DNA of 64,000 bases from Virgibacillus profundi. GTDB lineage: Bacteria; Bacillota; Bacilli; Bacillales; Amphibacillaceae. This document shows, piece by piece, positions 1 through 8,627 of the stretch. The DNA lies in NCBI RefSeq assembly GCF_002287375.1, contig NZ_NPOA01000010.1, forward strand, positions 62,001 through 126,000, in the 5' to 3' direction. Each line of letters opens with the position of its first letter. Positions within the stretch are counted from its first letter, which is position 1. A program made the position numbers and the translations under genes. The notes below the pieces were generated by a model. The model was not told where the DNA came from, did not search any database, and worked only from the letters and a program-made list of their open reading frames with translations.

Positions 1-1194
1 CCCAATGGCTACTGTTATTGCACCAAGTGTCATAATATTTAACGTGATATCCATCCAGTTTAAAAGCAATAATGCCATGAAAATGGATACTGGAATTGAG
101 ATAATCGAAATAACTGTCGATTTAAAATCACGTAAGAACAGCATAATGATTAGAACAGCAATCAATCCACCGAATAGTGCTTTTTCAATCATTGTACTAA
201 CGGATTCTTCAATTGGTTCACCTTGGTCCAGTGAAATATCAACTACAAGACCATCAATATTCGATTCTTCCTCTTTCACTAAATCTTTCACTGCATTTAC
301 AACATCTACGGTATTATTCTGCTGACCCTTTACGATTTGGATCGCAATTGCATTTTCCCCATTGGTGCGGGAAACAGATTGTACTTTACCTACCGTTTCA
401 ATTGTCGCAATATCGCTAAGTTTTACAAATGGAGATGGATTAGCTTCAGAAGGTGTGACTGGAATGAGCATTTCTTTCAGTTCATCTTCAGTCATGAACT
501 TGCCATCCACAGATACCGCCTGTTCGCCTTCTTTAAATTCATAAAGTCCTAAAGAAACTGCCATATCACTTGCTTGAATCATTTCTTTTACAGTATCTTC
601 CGTAACTTCAAGTTCCGCCATCTTTTCTTCATCATAGGTGAGTTCTACTTCCTCAATATGCTGCCCCGTGATGGTTGCAGAGGCCACACCGTCAATTTTT
701 TGGATTTTCGGAAGTAGAATGTCATTCACTGTTGATGTCAACTCAACAATGTCTTCTGTTGTACTACTCACACTTAACGCCACAACGGGCATCATATTCA
801 TGCTAATAGCTGTAATTGATGGATCACGCGCACCATCTGGCAATGTTACACCATCAATCGCCGCTTCGAGTTCCCTCTTCTTCTCATCCATATCGACGCC
901 ATAATCATATTCTACTTGAATATTCGCCATACTGGATGAGGAATTTGAATAAACAGCCTTTATATCTTCAAGGTTCTCAACTGCATTTTCCAATGGTATG
1001 GAAACGTCCTCCATAACCTGTTCAGGAGTTGCTCCTGGATATACATCCATTACCATAAGATATGGAATTGAAATATCAGGAATCGTCTCCGTTTTCATTC
1101 GTGTCCCAGCGTAAATACCTGAAACAATAACAATGATGGTTAGCAGCCATACTGCAAGTTTGTTTCGCAGGACAAAATTAACTATACCTTTCAC
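1..1194 (-). CDS. swrC: RND/AcrB-family exporter, SwrC (YerP)-like, N-terminal part
   Basis: The gene runs off the left edge; 398 codons of a family that is normally about 1,050 residues are visible. The start is a GTG at 1192-1194 with an AGGGGAAGG ribosome binding site just upstream. The protein opens with a short cytoplasmic stretch and a membrane helix (LAVWLLTIIVIVSGIYAG), continues into the extracytoplasmic porter domain (METIPDI-type start, VYPGATPEQVMEDV, a hallmark of RND pumps) and reaches the second helix block (LFGGLIAVLIIMLFLRDFKS) near the edge. In Bacillus subtilis SwrC exports surfactin and supports swarming, and its neighbour is the TetR regulator YerO; the same divergent arrangement is seen here, so a proton-driven drug/lipopeptide exporter under local repression is likely. 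Substrate is inferred only. Confidence 0.85.
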   Translation of the reverse strand, partial: MKGIVNFVLRNKLAVWLLTIIVIVSGIYAGTRMKTETIPDISIPYLMVMDVYPGATPEQVMEDVSIPLENAVENLEDIKAVYSNSSSSMANIQVEYDYGVDMDEKKRELEAAIDGVTLPDGARDPSITAISMNMMPVVALSVSSTTEDIVELTSTVNDILLPKIQKIDGVASATITGQHIEEVELTYDEEKMAELEVTEDTVKEMIQASDMAVSLGLYEFKEGEQAVSVDGKFMTEDELKEMLIPVTPSEANPSPFVKLSDIATIETVGKVQSVSRTNGENAIAIQIVKGQQNNTVDVVNAVKDLVKEEESNIDGLVVDISLDQGEPIEESVSTMIEKALFGGLIAVLIIMLFLRDFKSTVISIISIPVSIFMALLLLNWMDITLNIMTLGAITVAIG

Positions 1195-1213
1195 TTTTAC
1201 ACCTTCCCCTTAT

Positions 1214-1257
1214 TGACTAATTGGTTCCATTTACTTATAATAATGACTAATTGGTCA
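1214..1257. promoter_or_regulatory. Paired TetR-type operators in the swrC/tetR divergent region
   Basis: TGACTAATTGGT at 1214-1225 recurs as TGACTAATTGGTCA at 1244-1257, a near-perfect palindrome. The two copies are exactly 30 bp apart (three helical turns), between the exporter start at 1194 and the TetR gene start at 1300. This is where a local TetR repressor would control both genes. Binding is inferred from symmetry, repetition and position. Confidence 0.65.
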
Positions 1258-1299
1258 CGTGTCAATGATAAGAGCGTTGGGAGTGTGGAGAAAATAAAA

Positions 1300-2136
1300 A
1301 TGACAAAAAAGCAATTAATTATGGAAAAGTCAATTGAATTATTTGCTTCTCAAGGATTTGATGCTACTTCAGTTCAGCAAATAACGGAACATTGCGGCAT
1401 TTCCAAAGGTGCGTTCTACTTATCTTTCAAGTCCAAAGATGAATTGATATTGGCGTTAATTGATCACTTTATGATGGAAACCGTTTCCAGTATTGACTGT
1501 TTGGTCACAAATGCAAATGATAAAGAGAAACTCTTATATGATTTCTACTATCTATGTTTCGACTCTGTTAACCAGCATTCTGAATCCGCTTTGATTTTTA
1601 TCAAGGAACAAACACATCATTTGAATGATAAACTTATTTCGAAAATGCATTATTACAATCAACTCATAGAGAAATCAATCCTTTCCATAATTGAATACGT
1701 ATATGGTGATACTGCGCAATATACCAAGTATGATCTGGTTTATTGTATCCAAGGCTTTATCAAAACGTATATGGAGCTATTTTTCTTCTATAACCTACCG
1801 GCAGATTTTGATACATTATGCAAATCTCTTGTAGAAAAAACAAATGTATTAGCTAGGCACACGACTATCCCGTTTTTATCACAGAATCTGATTGAAATGA
1901 TAAAACAGCCATTGAACACAGGCATTGCAAAGGAACAAATAATCCAAATGATTGAACAAGATATAGATGAAATTGAAGAATCGATTGAAAAGGAATCTTT
2001 AATTTTATTAAAAGAGGAACTTAAGGAACCATCATTAAATCGAGCACTTATTAAAGGCTTGCTGGAAAACATTCGGCATCAGGTCCAGTGTAAATCGACA
2101 TATTACGTGTTGAGAAGTTATTTTGATTTTGATTAG
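1300..2136 (+). CDS. TetR/AcrR-family transcriptional repressor (YerO-like)
   Basis: A 278-residue TetR-family regulator. The N-terminal 50 residues carry the standard DNA-binding domain (MEKSIELFASQGFDATSVQQ..., then GISKGAFYLSFKSKDEL), followed by a long all-helical ligand-binding region. A longer reading frame opens at 1213, but the first 29 codons overlap the operator repeats; ATG 1300 has a GTGGAG ribosome binding site 9 bp upstream and is chosen. It is divergent from the RND exporter, as YerO is from YerP in B. subtilis, so it probably represses the exporter and itself through the paired sites at 1214-1257. A bidirectional terminator follows it. The ligand is unknown. Confidence 0.85.
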   Translation: MTKKQLIMEKSIELFASQGFDATSVQQITEHCGISKGAFYLSFKSKDELILALIDHFMMETVSSIDCLVTNANDKEKLLYDFYYLCFDSVNQHSESALIFIKEQTHHLNDKLISKMHYYNQLIEKSILSIIEYVYGDTAQYTKYDLVYCIQGFIKTYMELFFFYNLPADFDTLCKSLVEKTNVLARHTTIPFLSQNLIEMIKQPLNTGIAKEQIIQMIEQDIDEIEESIEKESLILLKEELKEPSLNRALIKGLLENIRHQVQCKSTYYVLRSYFDFD

Positions 2137-2212
2137 ATATGTATTCAATACCACTTCAATGTGCTGACTGCTATCAATTGGTTTTTTCTTTAGGACCAGC
2201 AACCTTTTCAGT

Positions 2213-2257
2213 TAAAAAAAAGATGACTTCTGTTTTCATACAGAAATCATCTTTTTA
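2213..2257. terminator. Bidirectional intrinsic terminator between tetR and GH3 gene
   Basis: Stem AAAAGATGA-TTCTG / CAGAA-TCATCTTTT with an 8-base loop and T or A runs on both sides, placed between two convergent genes (ends at 2136 and 2264), so it can serve both strands. Confidence 0.85.
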
Positions 2258-2263
2258 TTACTA

Positions 2264-4387
2264 TTAATATCTCAGTCCATGACCAAGTTTATAAATATTG
2301 CCATCACTATCTTCATATGCGTATGTTAGTCCTTTAGGCATATATTTATCTTTGTCATAGCCTGGTACATCATTTCTGGACACACAGTCACCATTCTGAT
2401 AAACAGCAATTACTTCCTCGCTTGCTGGTAATGTTAATGGTAAAACACCTACTGGTTGACTATTGCCTGCGATAACTTCAAACTGCGCATTGTTGAAGGT
2501 ATCATATCCAGCAATTAATGCATCCGCCAACGGGTCAACACTTTCAAGAATCCATGGCAATGTCACATTAACACTGATAACCATTTTTCCACCTCGACTA
2601 TGAATACTGTCCGCCACTTCTTTTAGATGATTCATACCAGTTAGGGTAGTTTCTTGATATAATGATCCATCCAAAGCTGATACTACTTTATCCTCACAAA
2701 TATCAAGTTCTAAGAGTCCTGGTGTCGCGTTGAAATAAGAGCCGGATTTCGGATGTAAGAACATAATCGCTGTATCAGCTTCTTCATAATTATCAGTCAG
2801 TATAAACTGGCCAAGCTCCTGGCATTCTTTTCTTGCTTTATCCGTGTAAGCTGTTGCTCGTTCGGATTCTTTGTGTAAAACTTCCACATAAACCTTCTTA
2901 TTATTAAGCTTTTCAGCTGTTAATGGTAATGTCTTGCTTTGATTTTTAAGGATTGTTACGGATTTTTTATGCCCGGCATACGCAGCATCCCAATTAGCTT
3001 GGTTACTGACGATAGATGTAGCCGCTTCTGGTGAATAATATGTACGCTCATCAAAAAGACCTAAAGTAAACATTTCAGTAAGGAGCCTCTCATTCGCTTC
3101 ATCAATACGTTTTTCACTAATCCAGCCTTTACTAACAGCTAATTTAAGATTTTCGATATCATTTGTGTCAGCTACAATATCTGTCCCTGCATTGACTGCT
3201 TTAGCAAAACGTTCAGCCTCGCTCAAATCTTCAACGCCCCAGCTCATTTTATTTACAATACCGCTGTCACTATTTATATAGCCTTTGAATCCAAGTTTTT
3301 CTCTAAGAATATGATTGATGAAATAATGATTAAAAGTAAAACCTACTTCTTCAAAAGGAATATCTTCCTCCTCGAATTCTTGTACGACACTCTTTTTGAT
3401 ACTTGGGATAGAGTAATATGGCATGATCGATGAAGTTCCATGCTCTACCGCTGCCCTAAATGGTGGCAAATGATATTTTTCCAAGCTTCCTGGAGTTGGG
3501 TATAGATTCCACTTACCCTCTTCATAATGGGGATCGAATCCATTTTCCCTTGCTCCGCCACCCGGAAAATGCTTTGTTGTCATTGCTATACTATCTTTCC
3601 CTAGCTCTTCACCTTGGATTCCGTCGATAAGGCGAGCGATAGCATCAGCAATAAATTCCGAATCTTCTCCAAACGTACCGTATGTTCTTTGCCATCTTGG
3701 ATCTGTAACGGTGTCGGCCATATACATATAGCCTTTTCGAATTCCACTAGCATTCCACTCTTCACGTACGATTTTAGCAAATTCGCTAATAAGTGACGCA
3801 TCCCCGCCGTTTTTAATTTCTCCCTGTGCTGCAGCTGCAAGACCTAGGGTACCAGGCCATGTTGAGAATATCCCACCTGCATCATTCATACCAAAAATAG
3901 GTTCTGCATTTTCATTTCTTGAATTAGATGTAATCAGGACTGGAATCCCTAAACGGGTTTGCTCAGCTACTTCATTCATTTTATTAATCCACTCTGCCAT
4001 TTCAGCCGGGCTAAAGTTGTCTCTTAAAATAAAGTGTCGCAGGTTTCTTTTTTCAATCGTATGTGTTGTTCCATATATTTTTGTTGCAGCAAATATATTT
4101 TCTCCCTTTTCTACAACTGCTTCATCTAACACACCCTTATGACTGGTTTTCTCCTTATCTTTTTGTGAAAGCCCCATCTGACGTGTGTTAATCAACATCA
4201 TACCGACCTTCTCATCGATATTCATCAATGAAACAAGGTTCTTTGCACGTTCATTCGGAGTTAAACGCCAATCCTCATATGGATCTAACTTTCCGTCATT
4301 ATTCAAGTCTTTAAATTTTAATCCATCCACATCAATAATGTTCTTGATTCTGACTTCTAACTCTGGTTGTTTATGACTGTCTTTCAC
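2264..4387 (-). CDS. Glycoside hydrolase family 3 beta-glycosidase
   Basis: A 707-residue GH3 enzyme. It has the N-terminal TIM-barrel (about residues 45-420), with the KHFPGGG substrate-binding motif (Lys272-His273) and the nucleophile region INSDSG (Asp374), then the C-terminal alpha/beta sandwich ending at residue 707. Residues 27-39 (DLNNDGKLDPYED) look like an EF-hand or dockerin-type calcium loop ahead of the barrel. The start is GTG 4387, with AGGAGG nine bases upstream. There is no signal peptide, so it should act in the cytoplasm or leave by another route. GH3 enzymes release terminal glucose, xylose or N-acetylglucosamine; the substrate cannot be told from this sequence. It appears to be monocistronic. 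Confidence 0.88.
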   Translation of the reverse strand: MKDSHKQPELEVRIKNIIDVDGLKFKDLNNDGKLDPYEDWRLTPNERAKNLVSLMNIDEKVGMMLINTRQMGLSQKDKEKTSHKGVLDEAVVEKGENIFAATKIYGTTHTIEKRNLRHFILRDNFSPAEMAEWINKMNEVAEQTRLGIPVLITSNSRNENAEPIFGMNDAGGIFSTWPGTLGLAAAAQGEIKNGGDASLISEFAKIVREEWNASGIRKGYMYMADTVTDPRWQRTYGTFGEDSEFIADAIARLIDGIQGEELGKDSIAMTTKHFPGGGARENGFDPHYEEGKWNLYPTPGSLEKYHLPPFRAAVEHGTSSIMPYYSIPSIKKSVVQEFEEEDIPFEEVGFTFNHYFINHILREKLGFKGYINSDSGIVNKMSWGVEDLSEAERFAKAVNAGTDIVADTNDIENLKLAVSKGWISEKRIDEANERLLTEMFTLGLFDERTYYSPEAATSIVSNQANWDAAYAGHKKSVTILKNQSKTLPLTAEKLNNKKVYVEVLHKESERATAYTDKARKECQELGQFILTDNYEEADTAIMFLHPKSGSYFNATPGLLELDICEDKVVSALDGSLYQETTLTGMNHLKEVADSIHSRGGKMVISVNVTLPWILESVDPLADALIAGYDTFNNAQFEVIAGNSQPVGVLPLTLPASEEVIAVYQNGDCVSRNDVPGYDKDKYMPKGLTYAYEDSDGNIYKLGHGLRY

Positions 4388-4530
4388 TTTTACGCCTCCT
4401 GTAAACTTGGTGTCTCCTTCATAATATCTTCGAGGTGAAACTATTATTTTTACTATATAATGATAATTATACTGAATTTAGTCAAACATCTCTAATGATA
4501 AGCGATGAATCTAACAGCCCAGGATATTTA

Positions 4531-5889
4531 CTAATAATTATTAATTATAATCTCCAGCAGCCTGTCCTCGATATCTTTTCCTTCCTCTTCATCAAGAAGG
4601 TTATTAATCATTATAGAGAAAATCAGATTTTCCCCATTTTTTGTTTCTGCATAACCGGACAATGTACTTACTCCCAATATTGTACCGGTCTTTGCTTGTA
4701 CGGTTAATCTATTCATTCTTTCCCGGAGTGTGCCGCCAACCATCCGCTCCTCTTTCCCGGCATTTGGCAGCGAGTTTAGAAATGCCTGAAAGCACCCTTC
4801 TCGTTGCATAGCATACAATAAAGTCGAAATCTCATTTGCCGGGATTAGATTACCATGCGAAATACCTGAACCATCCCTAATGACCATTGTATCCTGATTC
4901 ATTCCCAGCTTGATCATCTCTTTTTCAAGCACCTCTATGCCCTTTTCCCAGCTTCCTTCACCGTGTACGATCTTTCCCATCTCTTTTATTAAAACTTCAC
5001 CGTGACCGTTATTACTTAATTTCATAAATGGGATTAGTAATTTACTCAAGGTCATGGACTGTTGAAAAAACAACAATTCCGCTTCAATTGGAGCCTTTCT
5101 TGTTTTGACAGTTCCTGTCCATGAAATACCTTGTCTTTTTAATGCTCGCTGAAAAAGATCCAATGCATAGCCTGTTGGCTCCCATACGGAAATCCATTCT
5201 TTTCTAACCGCTTCACCTGCCCCAATTGCTCCATGTACGGTAATGATGTTTCCGCCGTGCTCCCGAGTAATGATTAATTCATCCTCTTCAGCTGCCTCGG
5301 CTGAAATTGCTTCATTAAATACAAGTATATAATCCGTCTCAGGAGATACATGGACAGCAGGTGGCTCCCCTACAGCGCCCGGAGCTACTTCAACGATGAC
5401 AGAACCCGAGTCAAAATCTTCATTTGGAGAAACAGTTAATGCCGATATTTGTGAGCCGTAATAATAATGCTCGTCACTCCAGTTTAAATCTGCCGAAAGC
5501 CTGATGTCATCATACCATTTGTCGTCACCAATGATATCCCCGTTGATTTCAGTGATTCCCTGCTCACGAACCTTGCTTGCAAACTTTTCAAAATCAGATG
5601 GAAGCAATGTTGGATCACCTTTTCCTACTAAATAGAGGTTACCCTGGAGTATACCTTCGTCCATTGATCCATCTGTTTTTAATTCTGTGCTAAATCTGTA
5701 ATCTTCTCCTAAAACATTCAATGCTGCCGCTGCAGTGAGCAGCTTCATATTGGATGCTGGATGCAAACGGATTTGAGACATATGTTCATATAATATCTTG
5801 CCACTTTCTGCACAGCGAATACTTATCCCAATCAATGCACCCTGCAATTTCGTTTCATTCTTCAAAAATTGATCCAGTTGTCGTTTCAT
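4531..5889 (-). CDS. D-alanyl-D-alanine carboxypeptidase/endopeptidase, family S13 (PBP4/DacC-like)
   Basis: A 452-residue S13 penicillin-binding protein. All three active-site motifs are present: SNMK (Ser46-Lys49), SNN (292-294) and KTG (400-402), with the large insertion between the first two that typifies class C PBPs. The family removes the terminal D-Ala from, or cleaves cross-links in, peptidoglycan outside the membrane. Unusually there is no signal peptide or membrane anchor: the protein begins MKRQLDQFLKNET and the motif-1 serine is at only residue 46. The reading frame upstream of the ATG closes at a stop within 30 bp, and a GGGGAGG ribosome binding site supports this start, so a missed leader is unlikely. 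See the findings for the localisation problem. Confidence 0.85.
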   Translation of the reverse strand: MKRQLDQFLKNETKLQGALIGISIRCAESGKILYEHMSQIRLHPASNMKLLTAAAALNVLGEDYRFSTELKTDGSMDEGILQGNLYLVGKGDPTLLPSDFEKFASKVREQGITEINGDIIGDDKWYDDIRLSADLNWSDEHYYYGSQISALTVSPNEDFDSGSVIVEVAPGAVGEPPAVHVSPETDYILVFNEAISAEAAEEDELIITREHGGNIITVHGAIGAGEAVRKEWISVWEPTGYALDLFQRALKRQGISWTGTVKTRKAPIEAELLFFQQSMTLSKLLIPFMKLSNNGHGEVLIKEMGKIVHGEGSWEKGIEVLEKEMIKLGMNQDTMVIRDGSGISHGNLIPANEISTLLYAMQREGCFQAFLNSLPNAGKEERMVGGTLRERMNRLTVQAKTGTILGVSTLSGYAETKNGENLIFSIMINNLLDEEEGKDIEDRLLEIIINNY

Positions 5890-5955
5890 CAGTTTTCCTC
5901 CCCAATACTACCTTTTCTATATATTTCTACACTATTTTGATGATTCCTCTTTTTG

Positions 5956-6050
5956 CACTGATAGTAAAGCATAACTTTCTTAGGAAATCAGTATAAGTGC
6001 AGGCTTTGTGCTTTCGCCATTAAGGCTTGGCGATAAGCCAAGTTTTCTAA
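5956..6050 (+). repeat. Dispersed 95-bp double-hairpin repeat, copy A
   Basis: The 5' half is an imperfect hairpin flanked by ACTGAT and ATCAGT; the 3' half holds CTTGGC-GATAA-GCCAAG followed by TTTTCTAA. Very similar copies are at 54822-54915 and 56004-56096, and an inverted copy at 16066-16157. It ends 55 bp before the start of the reductase at 6105. Confidence 0.85.
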
Positions 6051-6104
6051 CCTTCTGTTTAGTTCAAATTGAAATGGGAATAGGATTGAGAGAGGAGGAA
6101 TAGC

Positions 6105-6728
6105 ATGAGTATCAAAGCATTACTATTAAACTGTTCACTTAAATCAGGAGACAATGAATCAAATACACAAAGCTTGATGAATGAGGCAATTAAAATTTTT
6201 GATAAAGAAGGAATCAATTCCGAAGTGATCCGTGTGGCAGATTATCATGTGGCGCACGGAATTTCTGATGATGAGGGAGTTGGCGATGAATGGCCTGGCA
6301 TTTCTGGGAAAATTAAGGCAGCAGATATTATTGTCATCGGAACACCACTCTGGCTTGGTGAAAAGAGCAGTATAGCCACACAGGTGATTGAACGAATGTA
6401 CGGAGCAAGCTCATTCACAGATAACAATGGTCAATCTATTTTTTATAACAAAGTTGGCGGTGTTGTTGTTACAGGAAATGAAGATGGCGCAAAACACGCA
6501 GCTAGGTCCATCCTTTATGGCTTAACACATATGGGATTGACTATCCCGCCAAATGTCGATACCTACTGGGTCGGCGAAGCCGGTCCAGGTGCTTCTTTTA
6601 TTGAAGCAGAAGGACATAAAAATGATTTCACAATGCAGCATGTGAAATTCATGTCCTATAATTTGATTCATTTTGCAAGAATGCTTAAGGAAAATCCAAT
6701 CCCTGCCCGAGGGAACACATTAGAATAA
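6105..6728 (+). CDS. NAD(P)H-dependent FMN reductase / flavodoxin-fold oxidoreductase
   Basis: A 207-residue protein of the NADPH-dependent FMN reductase family. The first strand and phosphate-binding loop (ALLLNCSLKSGDNESNTQSL) and the second FMN loop (IVIGTPLWLGEKSS) are clear, with a Val-Val-Val-Thr-Gly-Asn strand (VGGVVVTGNEDGAKH) for the isoalloxazine contact. It should be a cytoplasmic FMN-dependent reductase of quinones, azo or nitro compounds; the natural substrate is not known. ATG 6105 has a strong GAGAGGAGG site. It is monocistronic: a structured repeat lies upstream and a terminator follows at once. Confidence 0.8.
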   Translation: MSIKALLLNCSLKSGDNESNTQSLMNEAIKIFDKEGINSEVIRVADYHVAHGISDDEGVGDEWPGISGKIKAADIIVIGTPLWLGEKSSIATQVIERMYGASSFTDNNGQSIFYNKVGGVVVTGNEDGAKHAARSILYGLTHMGLTIPPNVDTYWVGEAGPGASFIEAEGHKNDFTMQHVKFMSYNLIHFARMLKENPIPARGNTLE

Positions 6729-6738
6729 ATCAATTCAG

Positions 6739-6776
6739 GGCTTAGGAGTCTGGGTATTGACCTCCTAAGCTTTTTA
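6739..6776. terminator. Bidirectional terminator between the reductase and the LtaS-like gene
   Basis: GCTTAGGAG / CTCCTAAGC stem with a 13-base loop and a TTTTT tract on the plus strand; on the minus strand it lies immediately after the LtaS-like stop codon at 6774. Confidence 0.8.
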
Positions 6777-8627
6777 CTTTTCTTCCCCTGCATGTGGAAT
6801 GAACCGAAACAAATCCCCAAATATGATATCATCCGAATGCTCCAGCTCCTCACGTGCTGTTTTCAGATAGGAAGAGCACTTATTATTGCTTACTTTCTTT
6901 TTAGAACCTCTTTCATAGCAGGTACTCTCTGTATGAGCATAATCCGCTGCAACCATATCCCCATTCCTGAAAATAACTGGCATGTCTGCATCTCTTGTAA
7001 ATAAATTCTGGCTAAAGGATATCCGATCTTCAGTAGAAACGCCCAATAGATGAAGCAGTGTTGCCCGAATATCAATTTCTCCTCCATTTGTTTCTATTGT
7101 TTTCCCCTGTTGCCCCGGGACATGCATGATAACTGGTATCTGCTGCAACTCTAAATGATTGAGTGGTGTATTCTCTTGTCCAAGCAATTCATGGACACCG
7201 TCTTCATATTTTTTTGAAATTCCATAATGATCGCCGTAAATCACGAAAATAGTATCTTCATACAAACCTTCTTCCTTCAGTAGCTCAAAAAAACGTTCCA
7301 ATGCCTTGTCCTGATATCTTACTGTAGTAACATACCGGTTTACAACATCCACTTCTGTTTCGGCTGGCTCGACCAGCTGATCCTCTTCTTCCAATAGAAA
7401 AGGAAAATGATTCGTCAATGTGATGAATTTTGCCATATATGGCTCAGGCAGTGAGATGAGATCTTCCATCGACTGCTCAAAAAAAGGAATATCCTTAATC
7501 CCATAGTTAATGGAGTTTTCCTCAGTTACGTTATAGTTTTCTTTAGCAAAAAAATGCTCATAGCCAATATTCTCATACATTTGTTTTCGATTCCAAAATT
7601 CAGCATCATTTCCATGGAAGGTATATGCATGATAACCAGAATGATCCTGCAAAATATCAGGCAGTGATTCAAACTCATTTTCCGGACGGCGCACGAAAAC
7701 AGAACCGCTTGGAAGTGGATATAATCCTGTATCAACCATAAACTCTGCATCAGATGTTTTCCCCTGAGCAGTCTGGTCATAAATATTGGAAAAGTAAAAG
7801 CTATCCTGAATGAGATCGTTTAGAAATGGTGTAATTTCTTCCCCATTTACTTTTTCATTAATAACAAAATTCTGTGTCGATTCCATACTGATTAGGATTA
7901 CATTTTTCCCTTCAGCAATTCCAAATAAGTCAGTTTGCGTATTTTCCTCCTCCTTGATATAACTGTTTACTGTATCTGCATCAACTTCACTGGAAAACAT
8001 TTTTTCAACAGGGGTCATTGCTCCAAATATCATATTGACTACCTGATAATTATACAATCCAAGCGATTTAACAAGCCCCTCCCTGTCATACTCCGTTTCG
8101 AATATATATTGATTTTGCGACATACCCAGAATAATAGTAATGACAATTAATCCTATGCCGGCCAGTCCGTATTTTCTTTTGTTTGGCATGTTAATTTGTT
8201 TCTTTCTTCTTGAAAATACTATCAATCCAATCACGATAATATCAATAAACAATAAAATATCGAATGGAGAAAGCAATTCCATCGTACTTGCTCCAAGTCC
8301 GCCAACATTATTTAATTGCAGCAAAACAGATACTGTTACGAAATCGATGTAAAAGCGATAATAAAGTAAATTGGCAAATAACAGTCCTGTAATCAGAAAG
8401 TAAATAATCATTAAACCAACCGGATGAACCTTTTTGCTGAAAAGAAAACTAAATCCGATGAACAGCATAAGGGTTCCAACTGGACTGATAACGAGTAGTA
8501 GGATTTCCAGCCAGGATAAGTAGGATAAACCAAAGCCAAATAGCATGACAATGACTGTTTTCACCCATAGGAAAATAATTGCTGATGCGATTATATGATT
8601 AGATAAGAATGTTTTCATTTTTTGCAT
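6774..8627 (-). CDS. Lipoteichoic acid synthase-like phosphoglycerol transferase (LtaS family)
   Basis: A polytopic N-terminal half with five membrane helices (about residues 10-175) is followed by the extracellular sulfatase-like catalytic domain. With the start at 8627 the protein has 617 residues. The manganese ligand and nucleophile positions of LtaS are conserved: SMES (Glu249), GKTSDAEF (Thr291) and YGDHYG (Asp466-His467). The family polymerises glycerol phosphate from phosphatidylglycerol on the outer membrane face. The frame is open to 8681, but ATG 8627 gives the expected short N-terminus; an ATG at 8618 is also possible. The start overlaps the end of the upstream GNAT/aminotransferase gene by 29 bp, so it is translationally coupled as the last gene of a three-gene operon. 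Which polymer or lipid it modifies is not known. Confidence 0.88.
   Translation of the reverse strand: MQKMKTFLSNHIIASAIIFLWVKTVIVMLFGFGLSYLSWLEILLLVISPVGTLMLFIGFSFLFSKKVHPVGLMIIYFLITGLLFANLLYYRFYIDFVTVSVLLQLNNVGGLGASTMELLSPFDILLFIDIIVIGLIVFSRRKKQINMPNKRKYGLAGIGLIVITIILGMSQNQYIFETEYDREGLVKSLGLYNYQVVNMIFGAMTPVEKMFSSEVDADTVNSYIKEEENTQTDLFGIAEGKNVILISMESTQNFVINEKVNGEEITPFLNDLIQDSFYFSNIYDQTAQGKTSDAEFMVDTGLYPLPSGSVFVRRPENEFESLPDILQDHSGYHAYTFHGNDAEFWNRKQMYENIGYEHFFAKENYNVTEENSINYGIKDIPFFEQSMEDLISLPEPYMAKFITLTNHFPFLLEEEDQLVEPAETEVDVVNRYVTTVRYQDKALERFFELLKEEGLYEDTIFVIYGDHYGISKKYEDGVHELLGQENTPLNHLELQQIPVIMHVPGQQGKTIETNGGEIDIRATLLHLLGVSTEDRISFSQNLFTRDADMPVIFRNGDMVAADYAHTESTCYERGSKKKVSNNKCSSYLKTAREELEHSDDIIFGDLFRFIPHAGEEK

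Noticed and set aside
4440-4480. Fur-box-like TGATAATTATACTGA upstream of the GH3 gene
   Set aside because: Only one half-site fits the 7-1-7 consensus well, in an AT-rich stretch, and the gene has no iron link.
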